Shown: positions 17,291-25,802, numbered from the stretch's first letter. The stretch: DNA of 39,394 nt from an uncultured Lachnospiraceae bacterium (GCA_947570615.1 CANOVJ010000038.1:1-39394), one strand, 5' to 3'. The notes: a model not told the origin generated them from the letters alone. Numbers and translations are program-made.

Positions 17291-17319
17291 AGGATAGCAC
17301 AGGAAAAGGCGGTTGTCAA
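17291..17319 (-). promoter_or_regulatory. Strong promoter for the surface-protein gene
   Basis: On the minus strand a perfect TTGACA, a 17-base spacer and TATCCT are present, with TGC before the -10. The -35 contains the TGA stop of the acyltransferase gene. Transcription would start near 17284, giving a leader of about 115 bases with the terminator at 17201-17236. Confidence 0.65.
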
Positions 17320-18455
17320 TTTTTTTCTCCGTGACTTCTCAGGGCCCGTGTTTTCAGATGCCGCAGCCCCCTTTTGCAGTTGTTTCCCATCCAGGCGATC
17401 CACATGGGCAGGGCGATCCCCACAAACAGATACAGCCATCTGCTGGCCTGCGCGCCGCCCGCCAGATACACAAAGCCGATCTCACAGAAAAATATCTCCG
17501 TGTCGAACTCGCTGCAAAAAGGGGTAAAGAGATGGAACAGATAAAAAACGCTCTTCACCAGCATAAAGCCCGCCACATGATGCATCATAATCGAAAAGGT
17601 ATTGCGGCCGATCAGAACCATTTTTTCCGAGATATACGGGATCCCACTCATGATTCTGGCGATTCTGAGCCAGAAAGCGATTCCGGTGACCACGGTGAGA
17701 TAAGGGATGACGGGACCGTTGGCAAAGCTGCTGACCCACACGGCGCTGAAATTGAGTCCCGCGCAGAAAATCACGATCAGAAGCTGCACCCCCATCACAA
17801 TCAGCAGATACGGCCCGTCAGCCACAGTATCGCGACTCTCCAGCCTGGCGCGGTAAAGCCGTCCCATCTGAAAACCCGGCATCATAAAAAGAAGCCGGCC
17901 CGGCAGCTTGTAAAGGCCCCACACATGTCCCTGCGCCGCCAGATACACGGTCAGCATCCCCGCCAGCAGACAGGCGCCGAAAATCAGCCATTCAGAGTCC
18001 ATCCTCAGAAGAGACAGAACCTTCCGCATCAGCACATTGAGCGTCTCAAGCATGAACAGCACCGGGACGAACCACGCCGGAAAATGGTACATAAACTGGT
18101 GCCCGTCCAGAAAGGGCGAGAGAAACATGGTTTTCAGGGAAAGCGGCTCCCCAATGGCAAATCCGGCCCTGTGCAGCACTTCGGTGAGAATGCCGTAAAA
18201 AAGATTCCATATAAAATAGGGCAGGAGAAGGGTGCGGCATTTTCCCAGCAGATACCTTCCGATCCGCTCCTGAGCCTGCGTTCTGTAAAAATACCCCGAC
18301 ACAAACAGAAAAATAAATACATGAAAGGAATAATAGGGGAACAGCCCCCCGATATCGAACAGATCATACCCCAGATGCCCGGCGGCCACCAGAATGATCC
18401 CGATCGCCGACAGGATTCGCATCTGTCTGTTTTCTCTTATCTTTAACTCCGTCAT
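17316..18455 (-). CDS. Acyltransferase-3 family membrane protein
   Basis: The 379-residue protein has about ten hydrophobic segments and fits the integral-membrane acyltransferase 3 group that O-acetylates or otherwise acylates surface glycans. Visible features are an N-terminal segment with GHLGYD (the first-segment His of the family), FHVFIFLFVSGYFYR, LPYFIWNLFYG and HFPAWFVPVLF. The start at 18455 follows GAGGGGGAGCT. Donor and acceptor are unknown. It is divergent from the lipoprotein gene and lies among envelope genes. Confidence 0.8.
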   Translation of the reverse strand: MTELKIRENRQMRILSAIGIILVAAGHLGYDLFDIGGLFPYYSFHVFIFLFVSGYFYRTQAQERIGRYLLGKCRTLLLPYFIWNLFYGILTEVLHRAGFAIGEPLSLKTMFLSPFLDGHQFMYHFPAWFVPVLFMLETLNVLMRKVLSLLRMDSEWLIFGACLLAGMLTVYLAAQGHVWGLYKLPGRLLFMMPGFQMGRLYRARLESRDTVADGPYLLIVMGVQLLIVIFCAGLNFSAVWVSSFANGPVIPYLTVVTGIAFWLRIARIMSGIPYISEKMVLIGRNTFSIMMHHVAGFMLVKSVFYLFHLFTPFCSEFDTEIFFCEIGFVYLAGGAQASRWLYLFVGIALPMWIAWMGNNCKRGLRHLKTRALRSHGEKN

Positions 18456-18559
18456 AGCTCCCCCTCGCCGCATATTTCCTTTAAAGCGCGTCCCACCGTC
18501 CTCTTCGCGCCGCGAAAGGCCGGTTCGAATTCTCTTTTCTATCAGTATACAAAAAAAGA

Positions 18560-18588
18560 TTGCACATTAAAAGCAAAAAAATTATAAT
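18560..18588 (+). promoter_or_regulatory. Near-consensus SigA promoter abutting the lipoprotein start codon
   Basis: TTGCAC (18560-18565), a 17-base spacer and a perfect TATAAT (18583-18588) are present. The expected transcription start, 6-8 bases beyond the -10, coincides with the ATG at 18595, and no ribosome binding site is seen, so the mRNA may be leaderless. Confidence 0.75.
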
Positions 18589-18594
18589 AACCAT

Positions 18595-19653
18595 ATGAAA
18601 ATGATGTCGAAAAATCATTACAGCTTAATAAAAAAAGGGCGTGCCGTCCTGATCCTGTGCTTTCTGGCCGGGCTTTTGTGCGCCTGCGGTCACAGAAGGC
18701 CGGAGCCCCAGGGTCCATATGTGCCGGAAAATTATCTGCGAAAGTCCTCCCTGATCGACTATGATCCCTCCCTGTCAGGTCCCATACCCAACAATCCCCA
18801 TCCCACCTTAAGCGTCCCCACCTATGTTACCCGGGTGGAGGACACCTACTTTATTGTGGACTGCTACAATAACCAGGTGATCTATCATGAGAATCTGACG
18901 GATCCTCTTTATGAGTGGCACGTGATGACCGACGATATCTCCATGGGGCACACCCTCGCCAGCGACGGCCAGGTGTATCTGATCGACGACACGGAGAATA
19001 ACCGTATCCTCGTCATGGAAAAGAGACAGAACGAAAACGGACAGAGCGTCTTTCTTCCCACCCAGGAATTTACACAGATTGGAAACCGCCCGCACTATAT
19101 CATTTATGACGAATACACGGATACCTTCTACGCCTGGAGCTCCATGAGCGGGGAAATGTATCTCCTGCGCCACCCAGAGGGGGACAGCCGGATGTATCTG
19201 ACGGAAATCCGCTCCATTCCCGCTCTGGCGGATGTGTATGTGCGCTCCTTCACCATTGTGGAGGATACGATTTACTTTGTGGCCGGAAGTCAGTCCAGCA
19301 TTCTCGAGGCCGACCTGTACAGCTTTCAGATCCGGAAGGAATATCCCGTTCCCTCAGCCCTTGCGGGGATGATCCAGATCACCCCCATCGACGGATCCTT
19401 TTATGTGACCATCTCCACGGACAGCACCGGAAATCAGGACTATGCCACCATGCTGCGGGTCAGCGATTTAAGCGACCTGGCCGAGGGCAGATACGAGGAT
19501 GTTTACCACAATTTTATCGGAGGGGGCACTCCCTACTATGTTACCAGAATCGACGATACCTGGTATCTCACAGAGCACCGTGTGCCCGGCCATTCAATCT
19601 GGAGCTTCCAGGTGGAGGATGGAGATATAACTAACGTTATTTCCGTTTATTAG
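18595..19653 (+). CDS. Lipoprotein with beta-propeller-like repeats
   Basis: The 352-residue protein has a signal peptide ending in the lipobox LLCAC (Cys near 31), so it is anchored outside the membrane. The rest is beta-rich with recurring short strands typical of NHL- or WD-like propellers: YFIVDCYNNQVIYHE, GQVYLIDDTENNRILVME, DTFYAWSSMSGEMYLLRH, DTIYFVAGSQSSILEADLY and DTWYLTEHRVPGHSIWSF. I know of no named family. Start choice is open between 18595, 18601 and 18604; none has a ribosome site. It is followed by the GT-C glycosyltransferase gene, so it may act with that enzyme on the surface. Confidence 0.75.
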   Translation: MKMMSKNHYSLIKKGRAVLILCFLAGLLCACGHRRPEPQGPYVPENYLRKSSLIDYDPSLSGPIPNNPHPTLSVPTYVTRVEDTYFIVDCYNNQVIYHENLTDPLYEWHVMTDDISMGHTLASDGQVYLIDDTENNRILVMEKRQNENGQSVFLPTQEFTQIGNRPHYIIYDEYTDTFYAWSSMSGEMYLLRHPEGDSRMYLTEIRSIPALADVYVRSFTIVEDTIYFVAGSQSSILEADLYSFQIRKEYPVPSALAGMIQITPIDGSFYVTISTDSTGNQDYATMLRVSDLSDLAEGRYEDVYHNFIGGGTPYYVTRIDDTWYLTEHRVPGHSIWSFQVEDGDITNVISVY

Positions 19654-19662
19654 AATCAACAG

Positions 19663-19691
19663 CACAGACATAACACCCGTGTTCGTCTGTG
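19663..19691 (+). other. Intergenic stem-loop between lipoprotein and glycosyltransferase genes
   Basis: CACAGAC/GTCTGTG with inner AACAC/GTGTT forms a stable hairpin just after the lipoprotein stop. No T run follows, so it is not a standard terminator; it may protect the 3' end or tune expression of the next gene. Confidence 0.5.
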
Positions 19692-19763
19692 AGCGGATTT
19701 CGCATTTTATCCCGGTTTTCCACCGCTCCAACACAATCTGCTGAAAGGATACTGCTGTTACCT

Positions 19764-21389
19764 ATGAAAAAGCTTTCCCTGAAAAACACTGCCTCCGGGC
19801 AGAAGGGCCTTCACGCCCTCCTGCCCGCGACCCCTGCCGAAAAGACCAGCCTGGCCATGACGCTCACGGTAATCTGCCTGTGTCTGCTCACCGCCCTGGC
19901 CCAGGGAACCGGCTTCTTTTACACCTCCCATTACACAAAGCTGCTGGTTTTAGTGGGCGTATTCTGTGTCATCGCAGGGCTTTTCTTCCATTTAAAGGCG
20001 TCAGGACGTCTGAATGAAAATCATGCGGTGTATCTGCTGGTGCTGGCAGGCGTTTTTCTGCGTTGCGGCTATGTGCTGCTGTCCGGCCTGTATGAGCGTC
20101 AGCACGACGCCGGGGCCTATACAGGCATGGGAACGGAATTTGTCAATCCCGGCCACATCGGCTACATAGAGTATATCTACAAATTCCATAAGCTTCCGGA
20201 CATAAATCCCTACGAGCTGTTCGCCTACTATCATCCGCCCCTTCACCATATCCTGTCCTTTCTCTGGCTGCAGCTCAATATTCTTCTGGGCGTAAGCGAG
20301 GAGCTGGCTTTCGAAAATCTGCAGATCCTTCCTCTGCTGTATTCCTGTCTGTGCATGATCGTCGCCTGGAAGATTCTGAAGGTCCTCGAGATCCGCGGAA
20401 GCGGGCTTTACACCGGACTTGCCTTTTTCGTATTTCATCCCGCCACCATCGTTATGGCGGGAAGCGTCAACAACGATATGCTGACCATCCTTTTCATGAG
20501 CCTGATCCTGCTGGAATCTCTGAAATGGATCCGCAATAAAAACCTGTCCGGGCTGATCAGGCTGGCACTGTACATCGGCCTTGGCATGATCACCAAGCTA
20601 AACAGCGCGGTTCTGGCCATCCCCCTGGCCATCGTCTTTCTGATGCATTTTGTCGGTCTTGTACGCGCAAAGGATATGAGGGCGTTGCTTGTCTGGGTCA
20701 GAAATTACTGTATTTTCGCCCTGGTGGCCGCCCCCGTCGGTCTGTCCTGGATCGTAAGAAACCTGATCCGTTTCGGGGAAAAGCCCGGCGTTCCGGTGCC
20801 GGGAGAGACCTCTCCCATGTATACCGCGGCCTACAGTCTGTGGGACCGGCTGGGAATCCCGGCCCTCTCCCAGTGGCATTTTGATTTCCCATTCCACCCC
20901 ATCAGCGCCAGGGCCTGCAGCAACACCTGGGCAATCATGTTCCACACCTCCCTCTTTGCGGAGGAATATCCCACCGATCTGTCGGATATCCTTCTGGTGC
21001 TGTGCCAGTTCACCTTTGTGCTGGCCCTGATCCTTGGAATAACAACCGCCATCTTACTGGTTATGGTTCTTCTGAATAAGAGAACCCGCCGGGAGGACAC
21101 TCTTTTCCTCCTGACGGGCTACCTCGTTATGCTGATATCCTTTGCGGCCTTTGTGATTATCTATCCCTACACCTGCAGCAGCGACTTCCGCTATGTGGCC
21201 ATCTGCCTGATCTATGTCTCCATCGCCCTTGGTCTTGGAAGCAAATATTACCTTCTCTCCCCCTACGCCAGGGAAACCGGCTCGGGCCTTCTGAAGGCCA
21301 GGGACCGCCTCATGCACGCCATAAACGCCGGAATCGTCATTTTCCTTGCCTTCATCACAATGATCTGCTTATTCTGGGAACGCTGGTAG
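19764..21389 (+). CDS. GT-C fold glycosyltransferase (family 39/ArnT-like) membrane protein
   Basis: The 541-residue polytopic protein has about eleven hydrophobic segments. The first large outer loop contains ERQHDAGAYTG (acidic catalytic-type motif) and later YHPPLHHILSFLW, as in polyprenyl-phosphate-sugar-dependent mannosyl- and arabinosyltransferases; GSVNNDMLTILFM and MITKLNSAVLAIP are typical of the group. It would transfer a lipid-linked sugar to a protein or glycan outside the membrane. The start at 19764 is uncertain, since AAAGGA lies about 15 bases upstream; the frame is open back to 19689. It overlaps the convergent Tet-like gene by 21 bases. Confidence 0.8.
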   Translation: MKKLSLKNTASGQKGLHALLPATPAEKTSLAMTLTVICLCLLTALAQGTGFFYTSHYTKLLVLVGVFCVIAGLFFHLKASGRLNENHAVYLLVLAGVFLRCGYVLLSGLYERQHDAGAYTGMGTEFVNPGHIGYIEYIYKFHKLPDINPYELFAYYHPPLHHILSFLWLQLNILLGVSEELAFENLQILPLLYSCLCMIVAWKILKVLEIRGSGLYTGLAFFVFHPATIVMAGSVNNDMLTILFMSLILLESLKWIRNKNLSGLIRLALYIGLGMITKLNSAVLAIPLAIVFLMHFVGLVRAKDMRALLVWVRNYCIFALVAAPVGLSWIVRNLIRFGEKPGVPVPGETSPMYTAAYSLWDRLGIPALSQWHFDFPFHPISARACSNTWAIMFHTSLFAEEYPTDLSDILLVLCQFTFVLALILGITTAILLVMVLLNKRTRREDTLFLLTGYLVMLISFAAFVIIYPYTCSSDFRYVAICLIYVSIALGLGSKYYLLSPYARETGSGLLKARDRLMHAINAGIVIFLAFITMICLFWERW

Positions 21390-24272
21390 CCTCTCCCTGA
21401 TGCTCTCCAGCTCCTCCCCCAGCGCCTGTCCCAGAGACACTCTCTCCCCTGGATTGGCGCTGCGAAATCCTTCCACCGTCTCCGCGGCGGTGCGCTCCAT
21501 CTCCTCCTTCAGCTCTCTGGAGGAGAGCAGCTTACACCCCTGGCCCACGATGATGATCTGCTCCAGAGCGTCTGAGGTGGCCACGGTCACGTCATACCTG
21601 CGGCCGTTCTCGTGGGCAAACCGCTCGATATACTGATCCGCAGTCTCCGCCTCCCTGGTATACACCACATGGATGTTGTGGTAATCCAGCGCCTCCGTGG
21701 GATGGCCCGCCAGGCGGTAGGCGTCGAAAACCGCGATCAGATTACATCCCTTCACCGCCTGATAATCGCACAGCAGATCCAGCAGCTTTCCCCTGGCCCC
21801 GTCCAGATTCTGCGCGGCCAGCTCCTTAAGCTCCTCCCAAGCAAAGATCACATTGTAGCCGTCCACCAGCAGATACGCCTCCCTGGGCTTTGCGCTCTGA
21901 GCGCCTCGGGCGTGATACTGTCCCTTCCTTCCCTCTCCGTTCTTCTCTCCCCCGGCGTCATATGCCCTCCGGCTCTGACTGACAGCGGAATTGCCGCGCC
22001 CGCCCCGGCTTCTGACATAGCCCGGCTTTTTGCGGTTTTCCTTCCGGTTGGCATTCAGTGTCCGGCTTAAAATCTTCTCCGCCTCCTCCTGCCCCAGAAA
22101 ATCCGTACTCTCCTTTTTTTCCATGCTCCGCCGCACGGCCGGGGCGGTGAGGGCGTACTCCCGCAGAGCCGGGTCCAGATCCTCCCCTGCGCTCTTCTCC
22201 TTCGGAAGACAGCTCTCAAGATGCATATAGGCGGGAACCTGATCCCACTCCACGATAAATCCCGCCCCGTGGGCACAGAATACGGAGCTGGCCGGATTCT
22301 CCACATCCCGCAGAGGATCATAGCCCTTTTCCTCCATCACCTGTTGCGTATTGTGACAGGGAAAATATCCCTTCATGTTAAGCTGCATCTGCCCCTGTCC
22401 CCGGGCGTAGGCGTTCACCTCCCCGGGATAATCCCGGATCTCGGACATGGGCGCAACGCCCCTTAGAACGCTGATCCCCTCACTTCCCGCCTCAAGAGTA
22501 AAATCCGCGTACATCCTGTCAAGATCGGTCATGGCCCGCCCTGCCAGAGCACTGGGAAGCTCCAGCCGGAATTCATGCCATGGCTCCAGCAGTACGCTCT
22601 GCGCCTGCATCAGCCCCTGGCGCAGGGCCCTCCAGGTAGCCTGCCGGAAGTCTCCTCCCTCGGTGTGCTTTAAGTGCGCCCTCCCGGCTTTCAGGGTGAT
22701 ACGCATATCCGTGATGGGGGCTCCGGTGAGCACCCCCGGATGCTCCCTCTCCTCCAGATGGGTCAGCACCAGCCGCTGCCAGTTGATCTCCAGATCATCC
22801 ACACTGCAGTCGGAGGAAAACGTAAGACCGCTTCCCGGCTCCGCGGGCTCCAGCAAAAGATGCACCTCCGCATAATGGCGCAGAGGCTCATAGTGTCCCA
22901 CCCCCTCCACGGTATCCGCTATGGTCTCCCGGTAAACCACCGATCCTTTTCCGAAGGTCACCGCGACGCCGAACCGCTCCTGGATGAGCTTTTCAAAGAC
23001 CTCGATCTGGACCTGGCCCATGATCTGGGCCTTGATTTCCCGGTTCTGCCCATCCCACATAATATGGAGCTGGGGCTCCTCCTCTTCGAGCTGGCGAAGC
23101 CGCGGAAGCATCACCGCCGGATCGCATCCCTGCGGCAGCAAAATACTGTGACAGAAAACCGGCAAAAGCTCCGGCCCCGGTGCTTCCTTCTCGATGCCCA
23201 GCCCTTCTCCCGCCCGGGTTCTGGTAAGTCCCGTCACCGCACAGATCCCGCCCGCGCTCACCTGGGCTGGCGTCTCATATTTTTCGCCGCTGTAGACCCG
23301 GATCTGGTTGACCTTCTCCTCCCATCCGATGTCCCCGCCCGGAGCCTGTCCCTGGCCATCCTGTCTCTGACCATCCTGTCTCTGACAGGAGAGGATATCC
23401 CTGGCCCGCAACGTCCCTCCCGTGATCTTCATATGGGTGAGACGGTTGCCCTGGGCGTCCCGGCTGATCTTGAAGATGCGCGCGCCAAACTGCGCCGGAT
23501 ACTCTCTCTGCCCGGTATATTCCGAGATCCCCTCGAGCAGCTCCTCCACGCCGGAAAGCTTTAACGCGGAACCAAAAAAGCAGGGAAAGATTTTTCTTTC
23601 CCTGATCAGTTTTCGTATGGTTTCTTTTCGGATCATTCCCGTCTCCAGGAATTCGTTCAGCGTCTCCTCCTCGCTGACCGCCAGGCTCTCGTAGAAGCTC
23701 TCCGGAGAGAAATCCTGACCGGACCAGGAACGGGGCCGGCCCTCCTGTAACGCTTCCTGCTCATGAGGCGACCTTGCCGGACGCATCTGCGCGGACACCG
23801 CAGGCCCAAAGTCGATACAGCCGCCGTCAAGCTCCGACTGAAGCTGCGCAAGAAGCTTCTCCCGGTCTGTCCCCGGCTGATCCATCTTGTTCACAAAGAG
23901 AAACACCGGAATGCCGTAACGCTTCAGCAGACGCCAGAGCGTGCGCGTGTGCCCCTGCACTCCATCGCTCCCGCTGACCACCAGGATCCCCACATCCAGC
24001 ACCTGCAGGACGCGCTCCATCTCCGCTGAGAAATCCACGTGTCCGGGGGTATCCAGCAGGGTGAGCTCCGTGTCTTTCACGCTGAGCCGGGCCTGCTTGG
24101 AAAAGATGGTGATCCCACGCTCCCGCTCCTGGCGGTAAGTGTCCAGGAAAGCGTCCTTTTTATCCACCCTGCCCAGTCTGCGTATCGTACCGCTGACATA
24201 GAGCAGGGCTTCCGATAAGGTGGTCTTCCCGGCGTCCACATGGGCCAGGATCCCTGCCGTCACCTGCTTCAT
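21369..24272 (-). CDS. Tet(M)/EF-G-like ribosomal GTPase fused to a Rae1/YacP-like NYN ribonuclease
   Basis: The protein has 967 residues from the ATG at 24272 (AGGTG upstream; a GTG at 24281 is possible). Residues 1-690 align with ribosomal protection proteins: G1 AHVDAGKTT, QERERGITI, G3 DTPGHVDF, G4 NKMD, then the beta-barrel and domains III-V (GYFPCHNTQQV near 635). Residues 720-797 are a basic linker. Residues 800-967 match YacP/Rae1: LLVDGYN, VFDAYR, REAETADQYIE and VATSD, keeping the four NYN acidic positions (Asp804, 850, 879, 901). Rae1 cleaves mRNA in the ribosomal A site. The Tyr-Ser-Pro-Val-Ser loop of Tet(M) reads HLKHTE here (about 533-538), so tetracycline release is doubtful. 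It lies 12 bases after the ROK kinase gene. Confidence 0.85.
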   Translation of the reverse strand: MKQVTAGILAHVDAGKTTLSEALLYVSGTIRRLGRVDKKDAFLDTYRQERERGITIFSKQARLSVKDTELTLLDTPGHVDFSAEMERVLQVLDVGILVVSGSDGVQGHTRTLWRLLKRYGIPVFLFVNKMDQPGTDREKLLAQLQSELDGGCIDFGPAVSAQMRPARSPHEQEALQEGRPRSWSGQDFSPESFYESLAVSEEETLNEFLETGMIRKETIRKLIRERKIFPCFFGSALKLSGVEELLEGISEYTGQREYPAQFGARIFKISRDAQGNRLTHMKITGGTLRARDILSCQRQDGQRQDGQGQAPGGDIGWEEKVNQIRVYSGEKYETPAQVSAGGICAVTGLTRTRAGEGLGIEKEAPGPELLPVFCHSILLPQGCDPAVMLPRLRQLEEEEPQLHIMWDGQNREIKAQIMGQVQIEVFEKLIQERFGVAVTFGKGSVVYRETIADTVEGVGHYEPLRHYAEVHLLLEPAEPGSGLTFSSDCSVDDLEINWQRLVLTHLEEREHPGVLTGAPITDMRITLKAGRAHLKHTEGGDFRQATWRALRQGLMQAQSVLLEPWHEFRLELPSALAGRAMTDLDRMYADFTLEAGSEGISVLRGVAPMSEIRDYPGEVNAYARGQGQMQLNMKGYFPCHNTQQVMEEKGYDPLRDVENPASSVFCAHGAGFIVEWDQVPAYMHLESCLPKEKSAGEDLDPALREYALTAPAVRRSMEKKESTDFLGQEEAEKILSRTLNANRKENRKKPGYVRSRGGRGNSAVSQSRRAYDAGGEKNGEGRKGQYHARGAQSAKPREAYLLVDGYNVIFAWEELKELAAQNLDGARGKLLDLLCDYQAVKGCNLIAVFDAYRLAGHPTEALDYHNIHVVYTREAETADQYIERFAHENGRRYDVTVATSDALEQIIIVGQGCKLLSSRELKEEMERTAAETVEGFRSANPGERVSLGQALGEELESIRERLPAFPE
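23357..23386 (-). repeat. 15-base tandem duplication inside the GTPase domain
   Basis: Two adjacent identical 15-base units (23357-23371 and 23372-23386) encode a repeated RQDGQ in a loop near residue 300 of the Tet-like protein. The frame is kept. It looks like a recent slippage duplication in a tolerant loop. Confidence 0.8.
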
Positions 24273-24284
24273 AAGCAACACCTG

Positions 24285-25160
24285 TTACCTGTCATCTGCC
24301 GCTCTCCTCGCAAGCTCAAGACAGCCCATGATCCCCTGATCGTCGTTTAAACTTGCCGGAACGATATAGCTGTCCAGATGCTCCATTTCCTCTGTCCGGA
24401 TATATCCGTTCAGGATTTCCTTCACGTAGCTGCGGATCATGGGGAAAAGCTGCTCCTGATGCATCACGCCGCCGCCCAGAATGATCATTTCCGGCGAGAG
24501 TGTCAGCACATAGCCGCTTAACGCCTGGGCGATATAATATGCCTCAAGATCCCAGACCTCTCTGCAGTCCTTAAGCTCGATGGCCTTCTTCCCCCAGCGC
24601 GCCTCGATGGCCGGTCCCGCCGCATGCCCCTCCAGGCAGCTTTCGTGGAAGGGACATCTTCCCTTATAGGTATCCCCCGGGCGCTTCTGAATCATCACAT
24701 GCCCCGCCTCGGGATGGAGCATACCGTGAAGGAGCCTGCCCTCAATATAAATTCCGGCTCCCACGCCGGTACCGATGGTGACATACACCACACAGCTCTT
24801 TCCTTTCGCCTGTCCGAAGGTAACCTCCCCCAGAACCGAGCCGTTCACATCCGTGTCAAACCCCACAGGGCATCCCAGCGCCTCCTCGAAGGCACCCACG
24901 ATATTGTAATTCTGCCACGCCAGCTTGGGTGTACTGGTGATGTAGCCATAGGTCGCGGATCTCTTATCCGGATCGATGGGGCCAAAGCATGCAATCCCCA
25001 GCCCTTCGATCCCGGCTCCCTTAAAATAATCGATCATTTTGGGCACCGTGATCTCCGGCTTCTCTGTAGGAATGGAAATCTGCTCAAAAATTTTTCCGCT
25101 CTCGTCGCCCAGCGCGCACACCATTTTTGTGCCGCCTGCCTCCAATGCTCCTAATTTCAC
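24285..25160 (-). CDS. ROK-family sugar kinase, fructokinase type
   Basis: This 291-residue cytoplasmic kinase starts with GTG behind AAGGAGGA. It has the ROK signs: N-terminal EAGGTKMVCALG phosphate loop, GIACFGPID, FDTDVNGSVLGE, YVTIGTGVGAGIYIEG, the zinc-binding ROK stretch (HPEAGHVMIQKR with CPFHESCLEGHAAGPAIEARWG) and GGGVMHQEQL. The HPEAGH/CPFHxxCLEG form is typical of bacterial fructokinases that also take mannose or glucose. It sits between a histidine phosphatase and the Tet/NYN gene in one operon, possibly a sugar-phosphate unit. Confidence 0.9.
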   Translation of the reverse strand: MKLGALEAGGTKMVCALGDESGKIFEQISIPTEKPEITVPKMIDYFKGAGIEGLGIACFGPIDPDKRSATYGYITSTPKLAWQNYNIVGAFEEALGCPVGFDTDVNGSVLGEVTFGQAKGKSCVVYVTIGTGVGAGIYIEGRLLHGMLHPEAGHVMIQKRPGDTYKGRCPFHESCLEGHAAGPAIEARWGKKAIELKDCREVWDLEAYYIAQALSGYVLTLSPEMIILGGGVMHQEQLFPMIRSYVKEILNGYIRTEEMEHLDSYIVPASLNDDQGIMGCLELARRAADDR

Positions 25161-25211
25161 TCTCTCGTCCTCCTTGTTTTTATTTTCGCAGATTCATTTT
25201 AATAATATCTG

Positions 25212-25802
25212 CTATTTTATATATCTCTGATAAAATAAACCTTTATCAAGCTCCACGATCTGTGTATTCCCTGTCTTGTAGTTTCTGGCCATATCCTCAA
25301 AGGGCGTATCATAGATATAGGACATCAGCGTCATGATCACCGCGCTGTGGGTGATGCTCAGCACATCCTCCTGCTCGCTCATGATGGCGTCCAGCACAGG
25401 CAGAAGCCGGTCGAGAAGCTGCTGGTAGGATTCCCCCATGGGCGGCGTTTCATAACGCCTGTTACCATGCCAGATAAAATATTCCTTCGGGAAGAGCTCC
25501 TTCACCTGCCGCCAGGTATATCCCTCCCACTTTCCAAGATTGATCTCCTCCAGGCCGTCTCTGACTCTGGGCTCTATGCCAAGTCGTTTTCCTATAATCT
25601 CGGCAGTCTGCGCCGCCCGTTTCTGTCGGCTGGTGTAGATCCTTCGGATTCTGTATCCCTTTTCCAGCACACCGGCCAGCTCCTGCGCCTGCTGTCTGCC
25701 CTTCTCATTGAGCTCCGTGTCTGTCCGTCCCTGGATTTTGTTCTCGATGTTCCAGTCTGTCTCTCCGTGTCTGACCAGGTATAATCTCACTCTTACTCCC
25801 AT
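25212..25802 (-). CDS. Histidine phosphatase family protein (phosphoglycerate mutase-like)
   Basis: The 196-residue cytoplasmic protein has the phosphohistidine motif LYLVRHGETDWN at its N terminus, GRTDTELNEKGRQQA, YTSRQKRAAQTAEII, GKWEGYT and the second catalytic His in LSITHSAVIM. Members act as sugar-phosphate or other phosphomonoester phosphatases, cobalamin RNases or mutases; the substrate is unknown. The ATG at 25802 is chosen for its position just ahead of the conserved start. It is the first gene of the operon that includes the ROK kinase and the Tet/NYN fusion. Confidence 0.9.
   Translation of the reverse strand: MGVRVRLYLVRHGETDWNIENKIQGRTDTELNEKGRQQAQELAGVLEKGYRIRRIYTSRQKRAAQTAEIIGKRLGIEPRVRDGLEEINLGKWEGYTWRQVKELFPKEYFIWHGNRRYETPPMGESYQQLLDRLLPVLDAIMSEQEDVLSITHSAVIMTLMSYIYDTPFEDMARNYKTGNTQIVELDKGLFYQRYIK

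Noticed and set aside
21369-21389. Shared terminator at the convergent ends of the GT-C and Tet/NYN genes
   Set aside because: The two coding regions overlap by 21 bases and I see no stem with a T run there.
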